Shown in pieces: positions 33,657 through 42,915 of a stretch of 64,000 bases of DNA. Both the position numbers and the translations under genes were made by a program. The notes under the pieces were generated by a model. It ran no database searches and was not told the DNA's origin. It was given only the letters and a program-made list of their open reading frames with translations. Positions within the stretch are counted from its first letter, which is position 1. Each line of letters begins with the position of its first letter. Source of the DNA: Alphaproteobacteria bacterium (lineage in GTDB: Bacteria; Pseudomonadota; Alphaproteobacteria; Micavibrionales; Micavibrionaceae); assembly GCA_021775995.1 (NCBI GenBank), contig JAJFGS010000011.1, positions 277,835 through 341,834 on the forward strand, given 5' to 3'.

Positions 33657-35285
33657 TTATCGAGTGCTGACGCGTGTCGCAATGGGGGCTACGGTAATAC
33701 AATCTTTAAAGTATTTACAAACATTACGTGCTTCACTTTCATTCATACCGCCTAAACGGGCGCGGAATACTATCCCATGTTCTGTGTTTAAGGGTACGGT
33801 CATGATGCTAACTTTACCTAAATGTGCCGGTAATTTTTTCTTTGCTTCACGTAAAACATCATCGGTTTTTATACGGCTTTGATAAGCACCAATCTGTACT
33901 GCCCATTTACCTACGACATCCTTTGGGTGATGTAAAAACGGTGTGTTTTTAGCCGTTGTCGTACGCCTATCATTTATTTTTTTTGACTTATTATCTGTTT
34001 GGCCCATTTTCCCAACCATGGCATGACCTGCCGCCCGTAAAGATTTTTCAACTGTGCCTGCTGGTGTTGGGTTTGGTTTATAATCACCTTTGTGAACGGC
34101 CACCGCGATGAGACCTGTTTCTAAACGTTTAGAAACGGAAGGATCAAAATCTCCCTCACCAATCATTTCTCCAAAAGCCCCGTCTCGAAGTGCCGCAGTT
34201 AACGCTGTGTAATTAGGTTGGATATTATCATCAACACTTTTCTTGGTTTTAGGGGCGGGTGGTAATTTCGATGTAATGCGTGTGTTAGATTTTGCATGTA
34301 AAGACGAAAGCGAAGCATAAGACATCCCGTTACTACGGTTTGGTGTGTTTGATGTCGCCGCCATCTTGATAGGTTGTTGTTGTACCCTAGCACTTGCTAC
34401 ACCATAAGTCGGTTTGGATGTGGGTAGGGGGGGAATGTTGGCACTGGCGGTACGTAAATTACGGGCTTTTCTAAACCCTTTGTCTAACAAGGAAGCCATG
34501 TGGGCGTTTCTTGTTTTTCCAGACCGCCCTCCAAAAACAACACCAATTAAACGGCGTCCATTTCTATGAGCGGATGCTACCAAATTAAAGCCTGAGGCAT
34601 TAATATAGCCTGTTTTAAAACCATCCATGCCTGGATAACTTTCTAACAGGCGGTTGTGGTTTCTATAAGTTTTTCCTTTGTAGGTGAAACTGCGGGTTGA
34701 AAAATATTTATAATGATGCGGGTAGCGTTGTAAAATATATTGTCCTAATTTTGCCATGTCTCGTGCAGTGGTCACTTGGTATTTATCATGGAGGCCAGAC
34801 GCATTTTTAAATCTTGTTCTATTCATACCAATGGTTTGGGCACGGGCGGTCATAGAATTGGCAAAACGACTTTCTGTGCCACCTATATGTTCGGCCAAAG
34901 CAATAGCAACATCATTTGCAGACTTTGTTGCTAATGCATATATGGCATCTTCAACTTTGATTGTAGATCCAACAGGAAGATCCAATTTACTAGGAACAGC
35001 TCTTGCGGCGCGTGATGAAATACGAACGCGGGTATTTTTACGAATATCCCCACGATCCAGTGCTTCAAATGTTAGAAGCATGGTCATCATTTTGGTTAAA
35101 GAGGCTGGGTGTAAAATTTTATCTGCGTTTTGTTGGGATACAATTTGTCCTGTATCGGCATCCATCACCAATGAAGCATATTTTGGGTTTCCCTTAGACT
35201 TTTTAGCTTGGGCAACATTTAAGTTAGCCATAACAGCCAACGTAAAAACCATTAAGGTGATTAATGCTTTATGTCCTATATTCAT
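33657..35285 (-). CDS. D-alanyl-D-alanine carboxypeptidase (S11) with SPOR domain
   Basis: A low-molecular-weight penicillin-binding protein that trims D-Ala from peptidoglycan stems in the periplasm. After a signal peptide (to about residue 27) the S11 motifs are visible: SLTK with Ser62, S122-A-N124 and K224-T-G226. A low-complexity linker leads to a C-terminal SPOR domain (about 465-540: WAVQIGAYQSRIKTDDVLRE), which binds denuded septal glycan. At 542 residues it is longer than the usual DacA because of the SPOR tail. It is the first gene of a pair with the pilin-like gene. Confidence 0.92.
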   Translation of the reverse strand: MNIGHKALITLMVFTLAVMANLNVAQAKKSKGNPKYASLVMDADTGQIVSQQNADKILHPASLTKMMTMLLTFEALDRGDIRKNTRVRISSRAARAVPSKLDLPVGSTIKVEDAIYALATKSANDVAIALAEHIGGTESRFANSMTARAQTIGMNRTRFKNASGLHDKYQVTTARDMAKLGQYILQRYPHHYKYFSTRSFTYKGKTYRNHNRLLESYPGMDGFKTGYINASGFNLVASAHRNGRRLIGVVFGGRSGKTRNAHMASLLDKGFRKARNLRTASANIPPLPTSKPTYGVASARVQQQPIKMAATSNTPNRSNGMSYASLSSLHAKSNTRITSKLPPAPKTKKSVDDNIQPNYTALTAALRDGAFGEMIGEGDFDPSVSKRLETGLIAVAVHKGDYKPNPTPAGTVEKSLRAAGHAMVGKMGQTDNKSKKINDRRTTTAKNTPFLHHPKDVVGKWAVQIGAYQSRIKTDDVLREAKKKLPAHLGKVSIMTVPLNTEHGIVFRARLGGMNESEARNVCKYFKDCITVAPIATRVSTR

Positions 35286-35569
35286 TCGAAATTAGTCTCC
35301 AAAAGCCTTGCTTTAAAATATTAACATATATCGTCGAAAATTTTTAACACCAATGTTTTTACAAGAATCTGGCGAATTTACCACGCTATATTGCTCATTA
35401 TACCTTAAAATAGTTTAAAAATCGTTGTTATGATTCAAAAGGACAGGTTTTGATAACCCAATGAATTATAATAATTCTTATCGTCCCATCTGTCTAGCAA
35501 TGGGTCATATCTATCCCCTTGCCAGCTTATTTTTCATAATTTTAAAATGGTAGATTCAACAGGCTTTCA

Positions 35570-35597
35570 TTGATTTTTAAGCCATTTCCGCTATGAT
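35570..35597 (+). promoter_or_regulatory. Sigma70-type promoter for the clpS operon
   Basis: TTGATT (35570-35575) and TATGAT (35592-35597) are spaced by 16 bases. It lies about 130 bases before clpS, with the leader ORF in between. Confidence 0.5.
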
Positions 35598-35621
35598 ATC
35601 TGGAATATTGAGGGATAAAAT

Positions 35622-35687
35622 ATGAAATTATTTATTTTCATAAAACACAGAGATACCCCCCTCCCAAATCTTCAACGAACAAAATGA
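35622..35687 (+). CDS. Possible 21-residue leader peptide before clpS
   Basis: An ATG-started frame (MKLFIFIKHRDTPLPNLQRT plus Lys) follows a good ribosome-binding site, GAGGGA, at 7 bases. It sits in the transcribed leader of the clpS operon if the promoter at 35570 is right. It may be a regulatory uORF or chance. Confidence 0.3.
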   Translation: MKLFIFIKHRDTPLPNLQRTK

Positions 35688-35727
35688 AGAAGCCCCTATT
35701 TTTTAATTATATCAGTAATTTAGTAAC

Positions 35728-36123
35728 ATGAAATTTTTACCTTTAGAAACCAGAATGACCCGTAATGATGATGAATCTGCACCACCAGACCATCACAATG
35801 ATGGTAATGATTTCGAGGGAGCTGAAGAAAAAGAAACGGGTCTTTTACTGAAACCACGCCCAAAAACCAAAAAACCAGCTATGTATAAGGTTTTGCTATT
35901 AAATGATGATTATACGCCTATGGAGTTTGTTGTTCATATTTTAGAAAGGTTTTTCAGTAAGAATAGGCAAGAGGCAACAGATATTATGCTTCACGTTCAC
36001 CGCCGCGGTGTTGGTCTTTGCGGCATTTTTACATACGAAGTTGCTGAAACTAAAGTTGCGCAGGTTATGGACTACGCACGTGCGAATGAACAACCGCTTC
36101 AATGCACAATGGAGAAGGAATGA
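35728..36123 (+). CDS. clpS: ATP-dependent Clp protease adaptor
   Basis: ClpS binds proteins with N-degron residues (Leu, Phe, Tyr, Trp) and hands them to ClpAP. The C-terminal core has [20 protein letters not shown] and [20 protein letters not shown], the typical ClpS folds with the binding-pocket Asn-Asp-Asp. The first 45 residues are polar and probably flexible. The total is 131 residues; a start at 35755 (MTRNDDE) is possible. The stop overlaps the start of the DUF4268 gene (ATGA). Confidence 0.95.
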   Translation: MKFLPLETRMTRNDDESAPPDHHNDGNDFEGAEEKETGLLLKPRPKTKKPAMYKVLLLNDDYTPMEFVVHILERFFSKNRQEATDIMLHVHRRGVGLCGIFTYEVAETKVAQVMDYARANEQPLQCTMEKE

Positions 36124-37100
36124 CAAATTTAGGATATCTACATAAAATTGAATTAAGAGACGCTTGGGAAACTGAAGACCGTCATTTTACGCCGTGGTTA
36201 GCAGAAGAAAATAATCTTAAAATTTTAGCTGATACAGTTAATTTGGATTTAGAATTGGAAGCCGTTGAAAAAAATGTGGGTCCTTTTAGGGCAGATATTC
36301 TTTGCAAAGATACTCAAGATGATAGCTGGGTTCTCATTGAAAACCAACTTGAGAAAACAGATCATAGACATCTTGGACAGTTAATGACCTATGCCGCAGG
36401 ACTACAAGCGGTAACTATTGTATGGGTGGCCGATAAATTTTCTGAAGAACATAGGGCGGCCATGGATTGGCTAAATAAAATTACAGGTGATGATTTTAAA
36501 TTTTTTGGATTGGAGATAGAGCTTTGGAAAATTGATAATTCGAACCCAGCGCCAAAATTTAATGTTGTAACAAAGCCTAATAATTGGTCACGTTCTGTTT
36601 CTCAGGCTTCGAATAAAATTGAAAATTATGCTGAATCACCTTTAAAACAGTTGCAACAAGAATATTGGGTGTGTTTAGAAAAATATTTGAATGATAATAA
36701 TTCTTTTTTGAAATCACAAAAGCCGCATCCACAACAATGGTTTGTGTTTAGCGTAGGTAGAACTGGATTTCATCTTCATACAACCATTCATTCTTCTGAA
36801 AATAGAATTGGCGTTGAGCTTTTTATATCCAATGATGAAGCCAAAGACTATTTTCGTTTGTTGTTAGAACATAAAGAAGCAATAAATAAAAAAATAAATT
36901 TAGATTTAGACTGGCAGGAATTGCCGCATAGAAAAGGTTGTAGAATTCTTATTTTCAAAAATGGTCATTTTGATAACAAAGAAGATTGGCATAAGGATAT
37001 GGCTTGGTTTAAAGAGACACTAGAAAGTTTCGATAGCATTTTCCGTCCTATTATTAAAAATCTTAATCTTAATGACCTTGAAATGGAGGCGGCAGAATAA
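36120..37100 (+). CDS. DUF4268 / PD-(D/E)XK-like protein inserted in the clp operon
   Basis: A 326-residue protein between clpS and clpA. The N-terminal part resembles the restriction-endonuclease-like region that accompanies DUF4268: [12 protein letters not shown] with Asp59, then [18 protein letters not shown] with Glu74 and Gln76 as a D...ExQ active-site candidate, then MTYAAGL. The second half (about 190-326) is the DUF4268-type domain. ATG 36120 is chosen for GGAGAAGG upstream and the ATGA overlap with clpS. Its TAA overlaps the clpA ATG (TAATG). The cellular role is unknown; a DNA-cleaving or DNA-binding role is inferred from the fold only. Confidence 0.88.
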   Translation: MTNLGYLHKIELRDAWETEDRHFTPWLAEENNLKILADTVNLDLELEAVEKNVGPFRADILCKDTQDDSWVLIENQLEKTDHRHLGQLMTYAAGLQAVTIVWVADKFSEEHRAAMDWLNKITGDDFKFFGLEIELWKIDNSNPAPKFNVVTKPNNWSRSVSQASNKIENYAESPLKQLQQEYWVCLEKYLNDNNSFLKSQKPHPQQWFVFSVGRTGFHLHTTIHSSENRIGVELFISNDEAKDYFRLLLEHKEAINKKINLDLDWQELPHRKGCRILIFKNGHFDNKEDWHKDMAWFKETLESFDSIFRPIIKNLNLNDLEMEAAE

Positions 37101-39421
37101 TGCTATCTAGAAATTTAGAAAAAACATTACACAAAGCGCTGGAAGAAGCGACCAAGCGTACACATGAATATGCAACGCTTGAACATTTATTGCTGGCGCT
37201 TACTTATGATCAAGATGCGATGGCAGTTTTACGTTCTTGTGGCATTAATATAGAAGAAATTAAAGGTCAGCTTGAAAAATATTTAGATCAAGAATTAATT
37301 TATTTAAAATCTGATGAACCTGATGAAGCCAAGCCAACAACAGCTTTTCAACGGGTATTGCAACGTGCTGCTATTCACGTTCAAAGTTCTGGTAGAGAAG
37401 AAGTAACGGGTGCAAATGTTCTTGTTGCTTTGTTTTCTGAACGAGAAAGTCATGCGGTTTTCTTTTTACAAGAACAGGAAATGACACGTTTTGATGCGGT
37501 GAATTATATTTCACACGGTATTGCAAAAGTACCAGGAATCGAACCTGTTGCAAAAACGCCAAAAGGTGCTGATGAAGAAGTTCAAGAGGAATCAGGTACG
37601 AAAACAGGTCGTGAAGCCTTAAATGCTTACACAAAAAATTTAAATGAAAAAGCACGTGAGGGAAAAATTGATACGTTGATTGGGCGAGAAAAAGAAGTTG
37701 ATCGCACTATTCAAATCTTATGTCGTCGATCAAAAAATAATCCGCTTTATGTGGGTGACCCAGGTGTTGGTAAGACGGCGATTGCCGAAGGTTTAGCCAA
37801 GAAAATTAATGATGGGGATGTTCCCGAAGTGTTGCAGGATGCGACTATTTTTTCACTTGATATGGGGGCGTTACTTGCAGGAACGCGCTACCGTGGAGAT
37901 TTTGAAGAACGGATTAAAGCCGTGCTTCAAGAATTAGAAAAAATTGATAATACGGTTTTATTTATTGATGAAATTCACACAGTTATTGGTGCAGGCGCGA
38001 CATCGGGCGGTGCAATGGACGCTTCTAATTTGTTAAAACCTAGCCTCTCTAATGGAACACTTCGTTGTATTGGATCTACGACTTATAAAGAGTATCGCAA
38101 TCATTTTGAAAAAGATCGCGCGCTGGTACGCCGTTTTCAAAAAATTGATGTGGTTGAACCGACAATTGATGAAGCGATTGATATTTTGCAGGGGCTTAAG
38201 AAATATTATCAAGAACATCATAGTGTTGAATATACAGACGAAGCCATAAAGGCTGCCGTTGAACTCTCTGCTAAATACATTGGTGACCGTAAGTTACCTG
38301 ATAAAGCGATTGATATAATTGATGAAGTTGGCGCGGCACAAATGTTGGTGCCTTTAGAAATGCGTAAAAAAACAATTGAATTATCGGACATTGAAGATGT
38401 TGTCGCGATCATCGCACGCATTCCTTCAAAATCATTAACCAAGGATGATAAATCAGCGTTAAAAAATATGGAGCGCGATTTAAAAACATTGGTGTTTGAT
38501 CAAGATGAAGCGATTGATACGTTGTCAGATGCGATTAAATTGTCGCGTGCTGGTTTACGTGATGCAGATAAACCGATTGGTTGCTATTTATTTTCTGGTC
38601 CTACAGGTGTTGGTAAAACCGAAGTGGCAAAACAATTGGCGATGAGTATGGGAATTGAACTTGCTCGTTTTGATATGTCTGAATATATGGAGCGTCATGC
38701 GGTGGCACGCCTTATAGGTTCACCTCCTGGCTATGTTGGTTTTGAACAAGGTGGTCTGTTGACGGATAAAGTTGATCAAAATCCACATTGTGTTTTGTTA
38801 TTGGACGAAATTGAAAAGGCGCATCCTGATATTTATAATATCCTGTTGCAAGTCATGGATTACGGTAAGCTGACGGATAATAATGGTAAAACAATTGATT
38901 TTAGAAATGTGGTTCTTATCATGACAACGAATGCGGGGGCGACAGAATTAGCGCGCGCGCCTGTTGGTTTTGAGCGCGAGGTTCGTGTTGATGAAGATCA
39001 GGAAGCTATTACTAAAATGTTTACGCCAGAATTTAGAAATCGTCTTGACGCTATTGTGCCGTTTAAAGCTTTAAAACCTGAAACGGTTACGAAGGTTGTT
39101 GATAAATTTATGGCACAGTTAGAGGCGCAATTAACCGAGAAAAACGTTACGATTCAGCTTACAGATGATGCGCGGGCGCATTTGGCAAAATTGGGTTATG
39201 ATCCTGCCATGGGCGCACGTCCCTTAAGTCGTGTGATACAGGAACAAATCAAAAAACCACTGGCGGAAGAATTGTTGTTTGGAAAGTTGGTAAAAGGTGG
39301 CATTGTTAAAATCGACTTGAAAAATAATGTGGAAAAAGATGAGCTTGTTTTTAAATGTGAGTCTGAGAAAAAAGCACCTGCCAAAAAGAAAAAACCAACA
39401 AGTAAAGAAACTGTTGAGTAG
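37100..39421 (+). CDS. clpA: ATP-dependent Clp protease ATP-binding subunit
   Basis: ClpA is the AAA+ unfoldase that feeds ClpP, and takes N-degron substrates from ClpS. The 773-residue protein has an N-terminal Clp-N repeat domain (LEKTLHKALEEATKRTHEYA), a first ATPase domain with GDPGVGKT and a second with GPTGVGKT. The end is Lys-rich. The length and order match ClpA. It is coupled to the DUF4268 gene by a TAATG overlap. No clpP is in the window. Confidence 0.96.
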   Translation: MLSRNLEKTLHKALEEATKRTHEYATLEHLLLALTYDQDAMAVLRSCGINIEEIKGQLEKYLDQELIYLKSDEPDEAKPTTAFQRVLQRAAIHVQSSGREEVTGANVLVALFSERESHAVFFLQEQEMTRFDAVNYISHGIAKVPGIEPVAKTPKGADEEVQEESGTKTGREALNAYTKNLNEKAREGKIDTLIGREKEVDRTIQILCRRSKNNPLYVGDPGVGKTAIAEGLAKKINDGDVPEVLQDATIFSLDMGALLAGTRYRGDFEERIKAVLQELEKIDNTVLFIDEIHTVIGAGATSGGAMDASNLLKPSLSNGTLRCIGSTTYKEYRNHFEKDRALVRRFQKIDVVEPTIDEAIDILQGLKKYYQEHHSVEYTDEAIKAAVELSAKYIGDRKLPDKAIDIIDEVGAAQMLVPLEMRKKTIELSDIEDVVAIIARIPSKSLTKDDKSALKNMERDLKTLVFDQDEAIDTLSDAIKLSRAGLRDADKPIGCYLFSGPTGVGKTEVAKQLAMSMGIELARFDMSEYMERHAVARLIGSPPGYVGFEQGGLLTDKVDQNPHCVLLLDEIEKAHPDIYNILLQVMDYGKLTDNNGKTIDFRNVVLIMTTNAGATELARAPVGFEREVRVDEDQEAITKMFTPEFRNRLDAIVPFKALKPETVTKVVDKFMAQLEAQLTEKNVTIQLTDDARAHLAKLGYDPAMGARPLSRVIQEQIKKPLAEELLFGKLVKGGIVKIDLKNNVEKDELVFKCESEKKAPAKKKKPTSKETVE

Positions 39422-39423
39422 AC

Positions 39424-40104
39424 TTACCGTGCGATGAGAACTTGGTAGTAGGTTCCTGCAATACCGCCATCATCCTTACAAGCGGTCGTAACACCAGCAT
39501 GAACATTTCCTGCATCATCGCCAATATCATCGCCAAGATTAGGGTACGTACCATTAAAACCAATTGTGTGGGCACTAATAGTTTCAGGCGAGGGAGCTGC
39601 TCCATTCACGCTTTCATTAATTTCTTCACATATGCTGTATTCTAAGTCTGTAATATACAAAATTAATTCAGATTCAGAACTGCCGACATTTACAACAGAG
39701 GTTTCACCATTAAACCATGGTACCAAAACGTCTTCTGCAACTGTTCTCCATGTTTCAGGTGCTGGCTTCCATGTTACGCCGCCGCCAGCTAAATCAAAAA
39801 CGTGACAAGAATTATCCGCTGGTGCGCTGGCATTTATATAGTTTCCAAGGCGGTTTTCAAAACTGATTTCGGTATCACCACATCCACGCAATTGAAGTCG
39901 TTTAACAGCAGACTTTATTTCATTTCCATAGGCAATGATTTGGTTGGCGTAGGCACTGGCCTCTTCATCTGTAAATAGTTTTGAGCTGGTGCGGCTGGTA
40001 TTGCTAAACGCATAGCCAAGTGCGGCAAAGAGTGCAACCGCAATCATAATTAAAACAATAGCATTACCATTTTGTGAATTTTTGTTCATAGTTAATTGTA
40101 TCAT
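39424..40104 (-). CDS. Pilin-like membrane-anchored protein, paralogue 2
   Basis: A 226-residue protein with a polar start, NGNAIVLIMIAVALFAALGYA as its single hydrophobic helix (given in full family context at residues about 12-32), and an exported domain. It resembles the protein at 32952-33656 in layout and in the stretches EEASAYANQIIAYGNEIK, LAGGGVTWK, YSICEEIN and the end AGTYYQVLIAR. Four cysteines could form disulfides. A start at 40089 (MNKNSQ) is equally possible. It is convergent with clpA, leaving 2 bases. Confidence 0.62.
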   Translation of the reverse strand: MIQLTMNKNSQNGNAIVLIMIAVALFAALGYAFSNTSRTSSKLFTDEEASAYANQIIAYGNEIKSAVKRLQLRGCGDTEISFENRLGNYINASAPADNSCHVFDLAGGGVTWKPAPETWRTVAEDVLVPWFNGETSVVNVGSSESELILYITDLEYSICEEINESVNGAAPSPETISAHTIGFNGTYPNLGDDIGDDAGNVHAGVTTACKDDGGIAGTYYQVLIAR

Positions 40105-40163
40105 AAATAAGTATTATTGTGAGGGGTAAGCGTCCTCGCGCTTGCGCGTTTGACGGCTTTTTT

Positions 40164-40640
40164 TTAAAGTATTTCGAATATGGCGTCTATCTCTACACAA
40201 AAACCAGCTGGCAAAGACGGCGCACCAACAGCAAATCGAGCATGTTTGCCACGCGCTTCACCCAGTGCCTCAACCATCAGATCAGAGGCGGCATTGATAA
40301 CAAGTGACATATCGGTGTAATCAGCCCCGCAATTTACAAAACCGCCGAGTTTGACACAACGTTTAACACGGTTCCAATCACCGTCAACGGAGTCACTGAT
40401 TTGGCGTAGAATATTAAGCCCACATTGTTGCGCGGCGGCTTGCGCGGTTTCCATATCGACTGTATCGCCGACTTTACCTTTGAACGCCTGCCCATCTTTA
40501 TTTGAGCCACCAATAGGCACTTGACCGGCTATAAAAACCATATTGCCAGTAATAACATAGGGCACATAATTGAATAATGGTGGCGCAGAATCGGGCAGTT
40601 TAAGACCCTTTTTCTCTAATTTTGCGATAACGTCAGTCAT
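40164..40640 (-). CDS. RidA family protein
   Basis: A 158-residue RidA/YjgF-type protein. RidA proper hydrolyses reactive enamines and imines from pyridoxal-phosphate enzymes. The fold is visible from ITGNMVFIAGQVPIG to the C-terminal HARFAVGAPSLPAGFCVEID. The canonical RidA arginine (R in ...R...VG...LP) appears as Arg in KHARFAVG. It is longer at the N-terminus than the 130-residue type. GAGGAG lies upstream of the ATG. Confidence 0.88.
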   Translation of the reverse strand: MTDVIAKLEKKGLKLPDSAPPLFNYVPYVITGNMVFIAGQVPIGGSNKDGQAFKGKVGDTVDMETAQAAAQQCGLNILRQISDSVDGDWNRVKRCVKLGGFVNCGADYTDMSLVINAASDLMVEALGEARGKHARFAVGAPSLPAGFCVEIDAIFEIL

Positions 40641-40716
40641 AATGTGATCTCCTCTTGATTTATCTTCTCTTTTACGCCATTTCTTAAGGTAGAAGAAGAA
40701 TTTTATAGGTTAAAAA

Positions 40717-41112
40717 ATGGGATTATTCAGCTTTTTAGGGGTTTTATCACCTGTTCATATGAATATGGCCAAAATCTTTACCCGTACCAAATTTGCAGGC
40801 GTAGATTCATTCGGTAATAAATATTATTCTGCTAAACCTCGTAAGGGGTATAAGCGGGATCGACGCTGGGTTATTTATAAAGGTGCGGCAGAGGCCACAA
40901 AAATTCCACCTGAATGGCATGGCTGGATGCATTATCAAACGGATAACATTCCAAGTTCTGAAACGCAGTCTTTTCGTCGTAAATGGCAAAAACCACATCG
41001 TCCTAACTTAACAGGAACGCATGAAGCCTACTTGCCACCAGGACATTTGTTAAAGAGCGGCACACGTGCTAAAACCACAGGTGATTACGAGGCGTGGAGC
41101 CCACCAGAATAA
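40717..41112 (+). CDS. NADH:ubiquinone oxidoreductase subunit NDUFA12 family
   Basis: A 131-residue homologue of the mitochondrial complex I accessory subunit B17.2/NDUFA12. The motifs GNKYY, RRWVIYKGAAEATKIPPEWHGWMHY and the end YEAWSPPE are diagnostic. In Alphaproteobacteria the gene commonly precedes mlaD and a DUF2155 gene, as here. It should bind the membrane-arm side of complex I; the core nuo genes are not in the window. Confidence 0.93.
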   Translation: MGLFSFLGVLSPVHMNMAKIFTRTKFAGVDSFGNKYYSAKPRKGYKRDRRWVIYKGAAEATKIPPEWHGWMHYQTDNIPSSETQSFRRKWQKPHRPNLTGTHEAYLPPGHLLKSGTRAKTTGDYEAWSPPE

Positions 41113-41137
41113 TTAAGAATTAGCTAGGAGAAATGAA

Positions 41138-41596
41138 ATGAAACGTAATGTTATTGAAACTGTATTGGGCGCCGTTGTGTTGGTTGTCGCTTTTTTATTT
41201 CTAGCGTTTAGCTATTCATCCGCCAGTATGGGGAGTACGGATGGTTACGAAATTCGCGCACGTTTTTCTGGTATTGGCGGCTTAGGTGTTGGCGATAAGG
41301 TTGTTATTAGTGGTGTGAAAGTTGGTCAGGTTTCTCGCATTCAACTTGATAATGAAACTTATTTGGCGGATGTATTTCTTGATATTAATGATCAGTATCA
41401 ATTGCCGGATGATACCGCTGCTTTTATTTCAAGCGAAAGTTTGTTGGGCGGGCTTTATATGCAGTTAGAGCCCGGTGCTTCCGAGGATATGATCGAAGAG
41501 GGTGGTGTTATTGATTATACGCAAGCCCCACAAAATTTAGAGCAATTGCTTGGTCAATTTATCTTTAACATGCAGGGTAAAGAAGAAGAGAAATAA
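41138..41596 (+). CDS. mlaD: Outer membrane lipid asymmetry protein MlaD
   Basis: A 152-residue inner-membrane-anchored MCE-domain protein of the Mla phospholipid transport system. One membrane segment (about 9-26) precedes the MCE domain, with IGGLGVGDKVVISGVKVGQV and the SSESLLGGLYMQLEPG loop. AGGAG lies upstream. mlaE, mlaF and mlaC are not nearby, so this is the usual detached alphaproteobacterial copy. Confidence 0.92.
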   Translation: MKRNVIETVLGAVVLVVAFLFLAFSYSSASMGSTDGYEIRARFSGIGGLGVGDKVVISGVKVGQVSRIQLDNETYLADVFLDINDQYQLPDDTAAFISSESLLGGLYMQLEPGASEDMIEEGGVIDYTQAPQNLEQLLGQFIFNMQGKEEEK

Positions 41597-41604
41597 AGCC
41601 TCAG

Positions 41605-42219
41605 ATGTTATTTCGCCTCTTTTTCTTCTTCTTTATTAGTTGTCTCGGCTATATCCCTTTAGCACATGCAGGGATGATTGATTATCCAACAGTTAAGCTA
41701 CAAGCATTGGATAAATCTACAGCGCGTACAGTGACGTTGGAAGCTAAGGTTGGTACAACAATTGAATATGGTTCGATCTTTATTAAAATACAATCCTGCC
41801 GAAAATCAGAGCCACTAGACAAACCTGAAAGTGCATCATTTCTACAAATTTGGGAAGTGCCGTTAAATTCTAATAAATCAGAATGGGTTTTTTCAGGCTG
41901 GATGTTTGCTTCTTCGCCTGCATTATCGGCTATGGATCATGCGGTTTATGATGTTTGGGTTTTAGATTGTGTTGATAAAGATAGAGAAAATGCAGAAGCT
42001 AAGGCACGAGAGAGCCAAAAAGAAACGGCCAATCAAGAGGGTTTAGAAAAACCAAAAGAAGCGGATGGTACTGTTGTTAAAGAAGATGAATCTTCAAAAC
42101 CCCGTATTGTTATTGAAGAAGAGGAAGGTGATGCCTTTATCAATGACGGAGTAGAGAATGATGACGATCAGACATCTGAACTAGATGAGCTTATTGATGA
42201 TACTATTCGTGATGAATAG
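41605..42219 (+). CDS. DUF2155 domain-containing exported protein
   Basis: A 204-residue protein with a signal peptide ending near AHAG (about residue 23). The DUF2155 core follows (VKLQALDKSTARTVTLEAKVG, ASFLQIWEVPL, VFSGWMFASSPALSAMDHAVYDVWVLDC). The C-terminal quarter is acidic and low complexity. Function unknown; the domain keeps company with NDUFA12 and mlaD genes, and it starts 8 bases after mlaD. Confidence 0.9.
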   Translation: MLFRLFFFFFISCLGYIPLAHAGMIDYPTVKLQALDKSTARTVTLEAKVGTTIEYGSIFIKIQSCRKSEPLDKPESASFLQIWEVPLNSNKSEWVFSGWMFASSPALSAMDHAVYDVWVLDCVDKDRENAEAKARESQKETANQEGLEKPKEADGTVVKEDESSKPRIVIEEEEGDAFINDGVENDDDQTSELDELIDDTIRDE

Positions 42220-42248
42220 AGTATTTAAGTCAGAAAAATAGCAGAAAA

Positions 42249-42887
42249 TTAAATATATTCTTGCAGTATTTGAGCCTCGGCTAAGTTTGGTAAAATAAAA
42301 TCTGCGGTTTTATTCATTTCAATTTTTATGAGGTCTTCATATTCTTTTTGGGGTATTTCATAGATACCGAATTGTTCCAGATGGGGGTTGGTGAACTGCG
42401 TATCTAGGATCGTAAACCCACCTTTATCAAGACGGGCGCATAAATGAACAAGGGCAATTTTACTAGCGTCATCAGCCTTTGAAAACATGCTTTCGCCGCA
42501 AAAAACAGCACCAATGGCTAAGCCATATAAACCACCGATAAGCTTGCCATTCTGCCAACATTCAATGCTATGTGCATGGCCTTGGTGGTGTAACTCGATA
42601 AAAACATCACGAATTGTTTTATTAATCCATGTGTCAGTACGACCTTTATAACTATCGGCGCAACTGTCTATGGTATCAATAAAAGCCGTATCAATTTTAA
42701 TTTCATAGGGGGCTTGCTTTACGCGTTTCAAAAGTTTTTTAGGAATATGAAGGTGAGGAATAGAAAGCTGAGCGCGCATGTCAGGGCGGTAAAAATCATA
42801 ATAAGGGCTATTTTTATCCTCTGCCATTGGGAAAATACCTTGGGCATAGGCAGCTAATATCATTTCTGGTGTAGCTTCTGTAAACAT
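42249..42887 (-). CDS. aat: Leucyl/phenylalanyl-tRNA-protein transferase
   Basis: Aat adds Leu or Phe from aminoacyl-tRNA to N-terminal Arg or Lys of proteins, creating N-degrons that ClpS recognises. The 212-residue protein shows AYAQGIFPMAED, HSIECWQNGKLIGGLYGLAIG and FCGESMFSKADDASKIAL, all typical. It is convergent with the DUF2155 gene. clpS and clpA are 5 kb away, so the conjugating enzyme, adaptor and unfoldase share one neighbourhood. Confidence 0.95.
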   Translation of the reverse strand: MFTEATPEMILAAYAQGIFPMAEDKNSPYYDFYRPDMRAQLSIPHLHIPKKLLKRVKQAPYEIKIDTAFIDTIDSCADSYKGRTDTWINKTIRDVFIELHHQGHAHSIECWQNGKLIGGLYGLAIGAVFCGESMFSKADDASKIALVHLCARLDKGGFTILDTQFTNPHLEQFGIYEIPQKEYEDLIKIEMNKTADFILPNLAEAQILQEYI

Positions 42888-42915
42888 ACGTATGAGTTGA
42901 ATTATTTATAAATTT

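Larger units (their letters stand above)
35286..35727. other. AT-rich gap before clpS
   Basis: No full gene is supported in these 442 bases. The left part toward the carboxypeptidase gene is featureless AT-rich DNA. The right part has the promoter at 35570-35597 and a 21-residue leader ORF at 35622-35687. No terminator is obvious. Confidence 0.5.

Noticed and set aside
34756..35295. A 179-codon plus-strand frame
   Set aside because: It is antisense to the S11 carboxypeptidase gene, whose SLTK, SAN and KTG motifs are clear.
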